Shown: positions 11,294 to 22,731 of the stretch, one piece after another
Layout of the letters: every line of letters starts with the position of its first letter
How positions within the stretch are numbered: position 1 is the stretch's first letter
Assembly: GCF_027595985.1 (NCBI RefSeq)
Contig: NC_073303.1
Span: 101,955,820 to 102,019,819 of the forward strand
Direction of reading: 5' to 3'
DNA: 64,000 bases
Source of the DNA: Sorex araneus
Lineage: Eukaryota > Chordata > Mammalia > Eulipotyphla > Soricidae
Notes under the pieces: generated by a model
The model's database searches: none
Told to the model about the DNA's origin: nothing
The model's input: the letters and a program-made list of their open reading frames with translations, nothing else
Position numbers and translations under genes: made by a program

Positions 11294-12536
11294 GAAACAC
11301 TAGAGGACTTGGGGACCAGTAACACAGTTCTGGTTTTGTTGATTATTGAATGTGGGTCCATGGGGAGGGCTTCTAACCTTTATGTGACTTAGTGTACTCA
11401 TATATGAAATGAAAATTAAAACACTTCCATTTGCAGAATACTTGGGAATTTATGCACAGGCACAGACTATATACAAAAGCATATGCCATACACACAACAC
11501 ACTAAGATACTGTATGTGTATAGCACAAAAGTTTCTCTCTCTTTTTATCCATGATTTTGCTTTCTGTAGTTTCAGTTGCCTGCAAGTAACACCAGCATAA
11601 AAATATTATACAGACTAATATATTTTAACAAAAAGAGATTACATTCACATGTCTTTTATTCTGTTGTGGTTTTGTGGGTATTATAGTTATAGTTATTCTA
11701 TTTTACTATTAGTTATTATTGTTAATCTTTACTCTGATACCTAGTAAATAAAATTTATCATCAATATGTATGTAAGGAGAAAAGCATATATTAAGTAAGG
11801 TTTAGTACCATCCATGATTATAGATATTCATCAGGGTCTAATAAATAGGTGAATACGTATGAATTATTCTTTATAAACTAGAGCAAGATTGGGAATGTCT
11901 AGCCCATGAAGTCATGTGGTCTGACCTATGTTCATGACAAGGCAGATGATGGTTTTATTCAACTCGTTGTGGCTCATTGGCCTGTGTTACATGGCCCATG
12001 TTTGATATTATAAAGGTCCAAATGGCCCTTAGCATACAAAAGGTTTTTATTCCTTCCCCCCGCCCCTCTCTCTCTCTCTCTTCCTCCCCCCCACATACAT
12101 TCATGACATTGTATCTAATGAGATTACCATGAAGTTTTGATAATGAAGGAATAATTTCCCTTAGGAGGTTTTGCCACCTCCTTCTTTTGAAAGAGTTAAT
12201 TTCTAATAGCTTCAATAGAAAAATCTTAGCTTCCTATTTGAGAAAAGAGCTCTGCAGGTGCAGGTGATCTCTGTTATTATATCTCCACTATAGAACAAGC
12301 TCACTCATTCCTACTTGTAGTTGTTATGAAAGAGTTGAAAAGCCACCCACCACATTTCTCAGAGGTAAAATGTCTCACTCCAGGCATTTGCTGAATCTTC
12401 ATAAACTGGATGATGCTGGACTATGAGCTGGTGCTTAAATAGTTCATCTCTAGGTTAGTTATGATTTATTTCATCCTATTTCCAGTTAACTTTTTATAAT
12501 TTAATAGACTCTTTGGCCATAGTTCTTCTGGCCATT
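11294..12536. other. AT-rich sequence with a pyrimidine tract
   Basis: Nothing gene-like. 12058-12098 is a C/T-rich low-complexity run (ctctctctctctcttcctcc). Confidence 0.45.
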
Positions 12537-12743
12537 AACAATCCATACCTTCTTGGGGCTGGAGCGATAGCACAGTGGGTAGGGCGTTTGCCTTGCATAC
12601 GGCCAACCCGGGTTTGATTCCCAGCATCCCATATGGTCCCCTGAGCACCGCCAGGAGTAATTCCTGAGTGCATGAGCCAGGAGTAACCCCTGTGTATCGC
12701 CGAGTGTGACCCCCCCAAAAAACCCAAACAATCCATACCTTCT
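12537..12743 (+). mobile_element. Young type A SINE with 17-bp target-site duplication
   Basis: Element at 12554-12726: intact A box (TAGCACAGTGGG), B box (GGTTTGATTCC), full body and short A/C-rich tail. It is flanked by exact copies of aacaatccataccttct at 12537-12553 and 12727-12743. The perfect duplication and near-consensus sequence indicate recent L1-mediated insertion. Open frames crossing it are not genes. Confidence 0.97.
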
Positions 12744-13382
12744 CTTCTTATCTTCATACCATCTCATTCTCCCAAAGGCTTTTTAATTGCAAAATCGATC
12801 AAGATGGTATTTATTATAAATATTGACTAGGTACTCTTCCTTCTCAGTACAGGCTCCCTGGCTAAGACTAGACAGTGATATAAAGAAAAGAGATGCCTGG
12901 ACCTCTTGCCCATCTATATTCCAAGATGTGCTGATCACTTTCAACCTGGGTGAGAGGAGGAGAAAGGATGTTGGAATGATAAACCAGGAAGTCAGAAAAA
13001 TGATGACTTTCTTAAGAAGTTAACTAAACAACAATAATCATGATCCACATTGGAACTTCAACATAATTGCAATACTCATTGCTTTATATTGCAAGGAAAT
13101 ATACAGGGAATAATCTGTGGTACGTTTCTCAACACTATAGCACCTTTTGATAATACATTCACCCAAGGGCTTTGTCTACTTGGCTCATGTTCTCCTTGAA
13201 AGAGAAACCATTAACCATTAAAGAGAATTCATTAACACTCTGGTGGTCCTTAGTGATGCTCTACAGAGTCCCTTAGAATAAAGTACTCTTGTCATTTCCC
13301 TAAGGACAGTTATTATAGTCTGGAATCCATTTACTTCTTCAAAGCTCTATGGATAGTGCTCATAAGCATTATGATTTCTTAA
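12744..13382. other. Non-repetitive sequence without recognised gene
   Basis: About 640 bases. Nothing supported. Confidence 0.35.
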
Positions 13383-13659
<277 letters not shown>

Positions 13660-13797
13660 TATTTTGGCTCACACCTAGTGATGCCCGTGGTTTATTTCTG
13701 GCATTGCTCAGGGGACCATATGGGATGCCAGAGATTGTACCTTAGTAGACCGTGTGCAAGGTAAATACCCTACCCACCATATTTAGCTCTTGCCCCA
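13660..13797 (-). mobile_element. Type A SINE, truncated and diverged
   Basis: Starts 'attttggctcacacctagtg' directly beside the microsatellite. Contains 'ggggaccatatgggatgcca' and ends in a decayed head 'ttagctcttgcccc'. Confidence 0.75.
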
Positions 13798-14778
13798 TCA
13801 TTATGACTTTTAAGGCATTATTCATATTAGTGTGTAATGGTTTTTGAGAAAAGATTCCATTTCTTTTAAGAGATTCCTACAGTTAACACCTAAAATGTTA
13901 AATAAGAGTCACTAACATGGTAACTTTTTAAAATATTCTGAGAATTGTGCCAAAAGCAGAGGAAAACAAGCATTTCCTTTTGTTTCTTGGCTTATGAGAT
14001 TCTTATTCCTTGTCCAGAAGTCAATGAAAGAAAGCATTATAGAGGCAGTGTGGCACAGAAAGAGCATAGAGGTAGGTGAGACAGTGTGTAGTCAAGGCCG
14101 ATAGATTGAAACTGTGTAGTCTCCAAATAGGAACCATGAATATTAAAGAACAGAGCGCTCCCTTTTATCTCTTGCTAAACAGGTGCAGTCAGGATATGTC
14201 ACTGATTACACAGAAAGTTTTAGAGCTCTTATGTATTCTCACAAATGTACTTTTGTAAGTATACCTACACATATTTCCAAGTGTACAAAGCCCAAGAACC
14301 AGTTTTCTGAAAGAATGATGCATTATCAAGGATCTGTTTCCTGTATGTAATTTTGATAAGTCTTTAGCTTCCCATTTTGGCATTTCCAGGTGCAACCTTG
14401 GTGAGTTTTACTCATCTAACCTACCTCTCAACAATGTAACAGCTCAGAATTTCTCCCAGATCCTATGCAAAGCAGAGTCATCTAGGGCATCCTGAAGGGG
14501 GCAGATGAACCCTGTACTGGCCCAAACAGAACCCTGCAGCCAAAATCTTCCACACTCCACAATTGCTGCATGCTTCTGGCTGGACTTCACTGCTCCGGAT
14601 GAGCCTCATCCAGAAATCAATCTGTTGAAACACTCACATATGCGAGTTTCGTGACTGAAATTTCCAGTCTTTTTTTGAGTCAGGAATAGGTTACCTCTCC
14701 CCATAGCCCTGTACTCCCAGAAGCCATGTCAGTGATGCACGTTCCCCAAAACCACCACCCAGTTAAAATTTTAACTTC
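13798..14778. other. Non-repetitive sequence without recognised gene
   Basis: About 980 bases. No supported feature. Confidence 0.35.
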
Positions 14779-15126
14779 ATGGCTTGGAAGCTGACCTCAC
14801 ATGCTGGGGGAAAAGGCAGCTCAGATAGAGAAGGGAACACCAAGTAAAGAGTGGCTAGAGGACCCGCTCGGGATGGGAGATTCGAGCTGAAAGTAGATTA
14901 TAGATTAAACATGATGGCCACTCAATACCCCTATTGCAAACCACAACACCCAAATGGAGAGAGAGAGAACAAAAGAGGTTTTGTTCTGCCACAGAGGTTT
15001 ATCCGGAAAAAAAAAAAAAGGAAATAATCATGGTGGGAATGTGCAATGGTGATGGGATTGGTGTTAGAATATTGAATGTCTATAATTAAATCCGTGAATT
15101 AATAAAGTTATAAAATTTTTAAAAAT
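14779..15126 (+). mobile_element. L1 3' UTR, older subfamily, 5'-truncated
   Basis: 'catggcttggaagctgacct', 'ggcagctcagatagagaagg' and 'aaaggaggttttgttctgcc'-like blocks match the 3' UTR seen beside ORF2 at 37063-37913. The terminus differs (ccgtgaattaataaagttat), so this is another L1 subfamily. The internal poly-A (15008-15020) replaces the G-rich tract of the younger copies. Confidence 0.82.
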
Positions 15127-15202
15127 GTAAGAGCTAAATGGTAAAGTACTTGAAACAAGTACTTTAAGAGGGAAAAAGTAAGAGTAAAAGGACATAAAAA
15201 TC

Positions 15203-15454
15203 TATATATGTAATCTTTTTTTAAAATTTTTTTTATTTTATTTATTTTTATTGAGTTACCATGTGGAAAGTTACAAAGTTCTCTGTCTTATGTCTCAGTT
15301 GTACAATATTCAAACACCCATCCCTTCACCAGTACCCATATTCCACCACCAAAAACCCCAGTATACCTCCCGCCCCCCACCCCCAACTGTGTAACTGATG
15401 AATTTCACTTCATTTTCTCTTTACCTTGATTACATTCCATATATATGTAATCTT
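15203..15454 (-). mobile_element. L1 3' end with 15-bp target-site duplication
   Basis: Insert 15218-15439, reverse strand: T-rich tail, then 'ttgagttaccatgtggaaag', 'ttacaaagttctctgtctta' and 'cccatcccttcaccagtacc'. Flanks tatatatgtaatctt at 15203-15217 and 15440-15454 are identical. The terminus matches the 19451-19663 L1 end rather than that of 7513-7782, so two L1 3' UTR types coexist. Confidence 0.93.
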
Positions 15455-16871
15455 AATGAGAAGAATCTGATTGTTCTGCAAAGGCAACTGTGACCAGAAA
15501 ATTGGGGGAGATTGCTTGCAGAAAGAAGAAACAGGAAAGGTGGGTGTTTCTTGGAAAGTGTGTTTGGAAACAAGATCCAGACATCTTTGCATGCTACTAC
15601 AAAAGTTTCAAACAATCGTGTAAGTCTGATATGTAGGGGGAAAAACGAGTGTGGATTTGGATGAAACCAAATCTGAGTAACCTCAGATCCCCTACAAACA
15701 AGATTCACTGACTCAAGAATCACTGGGGCAACCACCCTTCTATTGGACTATGATGTGTTATTAATTTGTACCTGCAATCTATATATTGAAATATTTAATA
15801 ATAATGATGTTAATCTCAAGAATGTACTGTTAGGCAGCACTCTATGTTATTTTAGTTATTCTCTACACTACTCTGCAAAGTAAATATAAAAATTTGTTGG
15901 AAAAAGGTTGGAGCTGATCAATATAATCAGGATATAGCTTTACTCTTTTTCCTATCAGCTTCAACTCACTTGTATCTTCCTTCTCTTCTCCTGATGGCAC
16001 ATCAAGGAAATGTTGGTTACTTTCAAGTATCCAAATGCCTAGTCCAACCTAAACCAAAATTTAATCTCACATCCAGTTTGGAGCTTCTGCCCAACTTCTG
16101 AATGAGCCAAAAAATTCAGTACCAGTGAAGACAGAGGCTTTTGCTCTGTTCTTCCACTCTTCTTGCACTTCTTTCCTCTGAATTGCCTAAATTCACTAGT
16201 GGATAGGATGAGAGATCAGGTGGCAGATGTAGTTTGTGATGTTCTTTTAGCTGTTAAAGACATTCCACATGGAAGCATAGAGATGTTGGCTCTCTCAAGT
16301 GGCATCTTTTTCACTGGTTCTTCTAAATGCTTATTTGACAGTGCACTAAGCTCATTTCTTGTGACTTCTTAACTCTGGCCCCTTGTTACACCAAATCCAC
16401 TCGAGCACATGAGTCAAGCTCAAATCAAGCTCCTAAGTCCCATCACATTCAATTGACCTTGGAAAATAGAAACACACCTACTCTGCCATTTTTGGGCAAG
16501 TATCACTCTGCCTTCTTCAGATAAGAGCTGGGCAACTAGTCTGTGCTCCCAATACCAGGGCAGCTAATTTTAAGTCTCCCAAGAAGTCCATAATGCATCA
16601 CCTCTGGGAGCACTTTCAAACCAGTACTGGAATTTCTGCATCTCAGTAAGCCACAGTCTTGGAGGGAGCATGTAGGTTTTCCTCTGCTATAACTTTCTCT
16701 AAGATTGATTATTCTAGTTTTCCTTAGTTGGCTACTGGTAAATGGTAAACCATATCTGATACTCCAAGGAACTGTGAACGAATTTTCCTCACTTGGTGGA
16801 AATTCAGAGAGTCAAACCTGTTTAGAGATGATCAGAGTGGTCCAGCTCCTGAATGAATGAAAGAATTTTGG
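15455..16871. other. Non-repetitive sequence without recognised gene
   Basis: About 1.4 kb. Open frames at 15430-15735 (-) and 16163-16372 (+) show no recognisable domain. Confidence 0.35.
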
Positions 16872-17037
16872 TTTGGGGTGCCATTCATAACTGTGCTCAG
16901 GGCTTACCCTTGGCTTTGTGCTCAGGGATCACTCCTGATATGGCTTGGGGGGGGCTGTTTTTTCTTCTGAGGATCAAATCTTGATTAGCCACATAGAAAG
17001 CAAACATCATAATAGCTTTACTATCTCTTTGATCCTA
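16872..17037 (-). mobile_element. Type A SINE, diverged
   Basis: 'ttggggtgccattcataact', 'ctcagggatcactcctgata' and 'gaggatcaaatcttgattag' retain the order of the reverse-strand body. A G-run (16948-16955) and insertions disturb the middle. Confidence 0.65.
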
Positions 17038-17075
17038 GCGTTATTTTTATTTATTTGGAAAAAAGTTTTCATAAT

Positions 17076-17251
17076 TTTTTTTGTTTGTTTTTTGGGTCAC
17101 ACCCGGCGATGCACAGGGGTTACTCCTGGCTCATGCACTCAGGAATTACTCCTGGCGGGGCTCAGGGAACCATATGGGATGCTGGGAATCGAACCCGGGT
17201 CGGCCGCGTGCAAGGCAAACGCCCTACCTGCTGTGCTATTGCTCCAGCCCC
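17076..17251 (-). mobile_element. Young type A SINE
   Basis: Close to consensus: 'gggtcacacccggcgatgca', 'gaatcgaacccgggtcggcc' (intact B box) and 'ctgctgtgctattgctccag' (A box side). The tail is T-rich on this strand (tttttttgtttgtttttt). Confidence 0.94.
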
Positions 17252-17349
17252 AATTTTTCTTTAATTTTAAAATTTATAAAGTCTTTAGAATGCATAACTA
17301 TTTAGCTTTGTTCCCAGATTTGAGGTGTCAGCCAATACCTTAAGTCATA

Positions 17350-17640
17350 TTGAATATTCTTTTACCTACAAGGACCTGAATTTTAGTGACATTTGTGTGA
17401 AATGCCTGAGGTTACTCAGCCTGTGAGAGCAAAGGTCAGATTTAAATCTTGATAGGTTCTCCTGTGCTCATGGTCTTTCCCCTACTCTACAGTGTACAGT
17501 GTTCTATTTAACTAAAGCTGCCTTGGACAAGGAAGAAGGAATTAAATTTAATCCCATTTTAAAAACCAGTAAACAAAGACCCCACAGATTTAAGAGACTT
17601 GCCAAAGATAACTCCATGGACTGATCACAAAGTCCTCAAA
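17350..17640 (+). mobile_element. MIR/L2 relics
   Basis: Two blocks: 'cctgaggttactcagcctgt' (about 17405) and 'aatcccattttaaaaaccag ... cagatttaagagacttgcca' (about 17550-17610). Both read like MIR core and 3' half. Heavily diverged, low confidence in boundaries. Confidence 0.4.
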
Positions 17641-17792
17641 GGAAACTTAAGAGAAGGTGATGTCAAAAACAGTTTAATAGAGGATAATTTTCAGGCATAG
17701 GCAGTATTAGGAAACCACAGGGGAAAGCAGATTTCCCTAGAACTAGAAGCAGGGTTACTTCTAACCCATAGAGCTATTGTCCATAGCGGAGT

Positions 17793-17946
17793 GGGTTTGG
17801 AGAGATAATATAGTGGGTAAGGCACTTGCCTTTCAGAGATTTGACCCAGGACCACACAGGGTAACCAGAGCACCATTGGAAGTGATTCATGAATGCAGTG
17901 TCAGGAGTAATCCCTGAATAGCACTGGTGCCTCCCCTCCCCCCGAA
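17793..17946 (+). mobile_element. Type A SINE, diverged
   Basis: 'gtttggagagataatatagt' head, 'agagatttgacccaggacc' B box region, 'agtgattcatgaatgcagtg' and 'aggagtaatccctgaatagc' body, then a C-rich then A-rich end. Confidence 0.75.
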
Positions 17947-18436
17947 AAGAACTAGAGGGAGAGAGACACACAAGAGAGAGGTCTATTGGGTCGAGAAAAG
18001 AGGCAAGGTCCTCAGCTAATAAGAGAGTCAAATCTTAAGACTCCTGTTTGCTCTCCTTTCTATTTCCAGACTCCCCGAGGAGACAGACCAAAGAATGAGC
18101 CAGGGGCATAGGAGTCTGTTAAAGCTATTGCTACAGGTATATCTCCAAGAAAGCAAGCAAAGGGATAAAAGATAGGTGTAAATATGATTTCCTAGACAAG
18201 GTGTAAATATGATTCTCTCAGCCATTAGGAACTGTGTTTAAAACCATATCTGCCTGGACCACACACTATACCACATTTAGTTGACTTTGTGCTTATTTCA
18301 TTGTGCCTATGGCACTTTCACTGTATTGATAGGGACTTTTTCTTATTGACTTGATAAAACTGCCATCAAAGCTCACATGAACATTCGATAAAATATATAA
18401 ACCTAAGGAATGAACAGATGGACACAGGCTACAAAT

Positions 18437-18450
18437 AAGATTGAGATATG
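18437..18450. repeat. Left target-site duplication of the 18451-19663 L1
   Basis: aagattgagatatg, repeated exactly at 19664-19677. Confidence 0.93.
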
Positions 18451-19450
18451 TTCAATATTTCATCAAAAAACCCACTATTATTGTTTGGAGTTTCCCCCCA
18501 GCCCCCACAGTCAGACCTGCTGGAAAGGAAGCATTTGATAATTTTTTTTCCATTGCTGAGAATGAAGAGATATGAGGTCATGTGGCTACAATAGTGGCCA
18601 CGAGGTTTTGGATTTCTATATTTTAGTAACTAAGTCCAAAGAAATTTCTGTCTGAAGTTGCATCATTGCAAGCTCGTACCTCTCTGCTACATTATATTCC
18701 ACATATGAGTGCAATCTTTCTATGTATGTCTCTTTCTTTCTGACTCATTTCACTCAACATGATACTTTCCATGTTTATCCACTTATATGCAAATTTCATG
18801 ACTTCATGTTTTCTAACAGCTGCATAGTATTCCATTGTGTAGATGTAGCAAAGTTTCTTTAACCAGTCATCTGTTTTTGGGCACTCCGGTTTTTCCCAGA
18901 TTGTGGCTATTGTAAACAGTGCTGCAATGAACATAGAAATGCAAATGTCATTTCTACTATACCTTTTTGCCTCACTGGGATATATTCCCAGGAGTGGTAT
19001 TGCTGGGTCAAATAGGAGCTCAATTTCTAAATTTTTGAGAATCATCCATATTGTTTTCCAAAAGGGTTGAACAAGTTGGCATTCCCACCAGCTGTGAAGG
19101 AGAGTCCCCTTCTCCCAACATCCGCGCCAACACCAGTCACTTTTGTTCTTTTGGATGTGGGCCAGTCTCTGTGGTGTGAGATGGTATCTCATTGTTGTTT
19201 TGATCTGCATCTCCCTGATGATTGGTGATGTCGAGCATTTTCTCATGTGCCTCTCAGCCATTTGGATTTCTTCTTTGGGGAAGTTTCTGTTCATTTCATC
19301 ACCCCATTTTTTGATCGGGTTGGCAGTTTTCTTCTTGTGGAGTTCAACCAGTGCCTTGTATATCCTTGATATCAACCCCTTATCGGATGGGTACTGTGCA
19401 AATATCCTTTCCCATTCTGTATGATGTTGTTGTACTTTGGTCACTGTATC
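18451..19450 (-). mobile_element. L1, inverted 5' segment (ORF2 C-terminus and 3' UTR)
   Basis: On the reverse strand 18692-19444 encodes an uninterrupted 250-residue stretch of the L1 ORF2 C-terminal region. Recognisable motifs include [54 protein letters not shown] and YTMEYYAAV. The endonuclease and most of the reverse transcriptase lie upstream in L1 and are absent. It reads on into 3' UTR toward 18451. It points opposite to the 3' end that follows, the signature of twin priming. It is non-functional as a retrotransposon. Confidence 0.95.
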
Positions 19451-19663
19451 AAAGTAAAGAGAAAGTAAAGTGAAATTTATCAGCTACACAGGTGGGGTGT
19501 GGGGCTGGGGAGGTGGTGGGGAGGTTTACTGTTGTTCTTGGCGGTGGAATATATGCACTGGTGAAGGGATGGGTCTTTGAGCATTGTGTAACTGAGATTT
19601 AAGCCTGAAAGCTTTGTAACTTTCCACATGGTGATTCAATAAAAAATTTAAAAAAATAAAAAA
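19451..19663 (+). mobile_element. L1, 3' segment with poly-A
   Basis: Forward-strand L1 3' UTR: 'aaagtaaagtgaaatttatc', a G-rich tract (19492-19530), 'atgcactggtgaagggatgg', 'gtaactttccacatggtgat', then A-rich tail. It is joined at 19450/19451 to the inverted segment and followed by the duplication at 19664-19677. Confidence 0.95.
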
Positions 19664-19677
19664 AAGATTGAGATATG
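19664..19677. repeat. Right target-site duplication of the 18451-19663 L1
   Basis: aagattgagatatg, immediately after the poly-A, identical to 18437-18450. Confidence 0.93.
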
Positions 19678-19931
19678 GGGAGACAAAGTGGGAGAAGTAG
19701 GAATGTATTGGACAGATATTATAATGAGACAGTGTACTTGTACTTTAGTGCATATAATATTTTTATTACATTTTTTTATATACACTGTATCACTTAAATT
19801 CACATTAGCACTTGAATCATCACCCCTTGGTGAATCACCAAGCTTTGTGTAATAACAGTACCTAACATAAATTATGAGCTTAGGTCATCAGTTTAAAAGT
19901 CAGTGTTCTTTCAAGTACCCTTAAACTGAGT

Positions 19932-20563
19932 ATGACTGTCACTGTCACTGTCACTCTCATCCCATTGTTTGTCGATTTACTCCAGTGGGCACCAGTAACG
20001 TCTCTATACACTCAGCCCTGAGATTTTAGCAGCCTCTCCTTACTTGTCTTTCCCAACGATTGGAGGCTCTTAACAGTTTCAGGAGAATGAAACCTATTGT
20101 TACTTTTTTTGCATATCGAATACGCTATGGGTAGCTTGCCAGACTTTGCCATGCAGGCGGGATACTCTCAGTAGCTTGCCGGTCTCTCCGAGAGGTATGT
20201 ATATATCTGGTACTGTATTTTTGATATGAATATGCCACGGGAAGCTTGCCAGGCTCTCACAAGTGGGCAATAGACTCTCGGTAGCTTGTCATGTTCTCTA
20301 AGAGGGAGACCCATCATTGTTACTGGTTTTGACATATGAATATGCCATGGGGAGTTTGCCAGGCTCTTCCATGTGGGCAGGAAGCTCTCAGTAGCTTGCC
20401 AGGTTCTCCGAGAGGGAGAACTAGGCTATAAGATGTCTTCCGAAAGCTTGGTTTTATAGTCTCTGGATGTTGGCTGTTGATGGGATTACACGGAGCCAGG
20501 GACAGTCTCTGGGTGTGACTGCCGAGCTACTAGAAAATAGGGGATCTGGGTGGAAGAGGTCCA
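19932..20563 (-). mobile_element. RTE-tailed non-autonomous element (type C), long copy
   Basis: Begins with a (CACTGT)n tail and 'cccattgtttgtcgatttac', 'gtgggcaccagtaacgtctc'. The body follows: 'ctgagattttagcagcctct', then three partly repeated blocks around 'atatgaatatgccatggggag ... gccaggctct ... gtagcttgcc', then 'ctctggatgttggctgttga'. No tRNA head. The tandemly repeated middle makes it longer than the 5467-5952 copy. Confidence 0.75.
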
Positions 20564-21094
20564 ATATGACATGGTAGAAAATAGGATAAAACACAGTCAC
20601 TTTTATGTTCAGTTTTTTTCCCTCTTTATCCTTTATTTCAACCATTCACTTATTACAAATATGAAGTTTTTGAGTTGTATATACCTCCACATTCTGGCAT
20701 TTGGTTCATTTGGTTCATTAGTGGTTGGGATCATAACTAACCCTTCGGTGCCAAACATACCACAAGAGATAAAAGGAAAGAGAGATAAGAGCTCATTCTC
20801 TTGTCATGAAAAAAAGTACAAAGTACAAAGGAAGAATTATGATTAGCTTGGGTTAGACAAATCACAAGCTAGAAGAAGTGGGACTCTATTATTCTCCCAC
20901 TTGGGTTACATGCTTCTCCTGTGACCAGAATCTGTATGATACTATAAAAAATAAAGTACATAGGTGAGGCTACTGGAATATTGTGAACTGCCCAGTCACC
21001 ACTGTCACTCCAACTTATTTCCCATTCTTACTATGAACAAATGGTAAGGATATTCAAAGTCAGGTTCTGGGACAAAAAAAAAAAGTCAGGAAGA
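20564..21094. other. Non-repetitive sequence without recognised gene
   Basis: About 530 bases. Nothing supported. Confidence 0.35.
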
Positions 21095-21430
21095 ATGTTA
21101 ATTAAATACCTGCATTTGCTAAATGATATTCTAAGTACTACATGCACAACTTTATTTGATCTTCCCAAGAGTTCCATCAACTGAACTTTTAACTCATTTT
21201 CCACAGAGATAATAAAGTACTCTATTACTCATTCACAACAAGTATCACAATTAAATGTTGTCCCCATGGGGACAACAAGTAGAGACCCAGGTGGATCGTT
21301 TGCATATAGTGAGTTTGCTTTGTAGCTGAGGTAAGATAAGTATGAACTGAGACCCACAGAAATTAAATGATTTTTCCCAAAATCAAATCTAGTGAATATC
21401 AAGTCAAGATTTGTATTTTATGGTTAAATG
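21095..21430 (+). mobile_element. MIR relic(s)
   Basis: 'aatgatattctaagtactac', 'caactttatttgatcttccc', 'aactcattttccacagagat' and later 'actgagacccacagaaatta' follow the MIR core. The middle (21245-21330) is not clearly part of it. Confidence 0.45.
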
Positions 21431-21807
21431 CCCTTATTTTTTCCTCTCAATGAGACATCTTTCAGCACTTAAGGAACTCAGAAAAAGAAACAACACCCAA
21501 CTATAGACACCTTTGCATATAAATTTGGTGCTTTATGAAACCAATGAGCCCTATTTGTATTATGAGACATTTTTTCAGAAAATCCTGACTTATGCATTAT
21601 AGAAGATAACAGTTTTTTTGTCAGGCAAGACCAACTTGAGGGACTTTCCACAAAAAATATCTGATCTAGACTCTTCAAAACTATTAAAGTCATAAAAACA
21701 AGGATGGGCCAATATATTATTATAGGTCAGAGGTGAACTGGAGAGACATGACAATTAAATGCAACATGGCATCCTAGATGGGATCCTGGGACAGAAAAGG
21801 AATTTAA

Positions 21808-22078
21808 CTTTTTCATCTTGTCAGCCAACGTGTCATCCAGACTGAGGAAGACCCAAAAACATAAGGGCCAAGTGAGCCATGGCCACAGCCATAGCAGCAA
21901 GCTCCAGAAGTGTCCAGTATGTGAGGGTAATGCTGATGGCATGCATCAGCACAGGATCAACTTCAACAAATGTCATACAGGTGACTTTGGGAAAGTGATT
22001 ATGAGGCATCATCAATGAGTCATCATCACTTAAAGAGAAATCAAAGCTTCTGCCAGCTGTCAATCTTGACAAACTGGA
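21808..22078 (+). pseudogene. RPL27A: RPL27A processed pseudogene (ribosomal protein uL15)
   Basis: Intronless retrocopy of the large-subunit ribosomal protein mRNA. 21818-22018 translates to a protein with S-R-L-R-K-T, G-Q-V-S-H-G-H, H-R-I-N-F and D-F-G-K-V in the order of the RPL27A N-terminus (about the first 50 of 148 residues). It appears to start at a terminal-oligopyrimidine-like 5' end (cttttt at 21808), suggesting a full-length mRNA 5' end. It is dead: the start codon is GTG (21830-21832), a 14-base insertion duplicating 'catcatca' (about 22004-22026) breaks the frame, and recognisable similarity stops near 22078. I could not see the C-terminal half or a convincing flanking duplication. 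Confidence 0.87.
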
Positions 22079-22180
22079 GGGAGGTTTGGTACTACTACTT
22101 GGTAAAGTAGCCTACGACTTTACTGCTTACTTTGGTAAAGAGTTGCTTGTGAATTTAAAAAAAAAATATTATTTTTTAAT

Positions 22181-22413
22181 TGGGCTGGAGTGATAGCACA
22201 GCAAGTAGGGCATTTGCCTCACATGCTGCTGACCTGGGTTCGATTTCTCTGTCTATCTTGGAGAGCCCCGCAAGCTACCAAGAGTATGCTGCCTGTAGAG
22301 CCTGGCAAGATACCCGTGGCGTATTTGATATGCCAAAAACAGTAACAAGTCTCACAATGTAGATGTTACTGGTGCTCTCTCGAGCAAATCGATGAACAAC
22401 AGGATGGCAGTGA
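22181..22413 (+). mobile_element. Type B SINE
   Basis: Forward copy: head 'gggctggagtgatagcacag', exact B box GGTTCGATTTC-like region, body 'ctgtctatcttggagagccc' and 'gcctggcaagatacccgtgg', then the RTE-type end 'gatgttactggtgctctctc', 'gaacaacaggatggcagtga'. It is followed at once by the T-rich start of a reverse-strand L1. Confidence 0.92.
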
Positions 22414-22692
22414 CATTTTTTTAATTGAATCACTGTGGGATTGAGCATCACAAAGCTGTTCCTATTGCATTTCAGTCATACATTGTTTTAACACCCATCG
22501 CTCCACCAGTGTAATTTCCCAGTACCAGTGTCCCTAGTTTTCCTCTCACCCCTTCAAGTTATCACCTACTTCCGCCTGCCTCTATGGCTTATGGCGGGCA
22601 CCTCTTTTCTCTTTCTCTCTCTTTTTCTTTCTTTCTCTCATTTTTGGCATTATAGTTTGCATTACAGATGCTGAAATGTTTTATATATATAT

Positions 22693-22731
<39 letters not shown>

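Noticed and set aside
18692-19444. 250-codon open frame as a possible host gene
   Set aside because: Its motifs are those of the L1 ORF2 C-terminus, and it lies inside an L1 insertion with flanking duplications.
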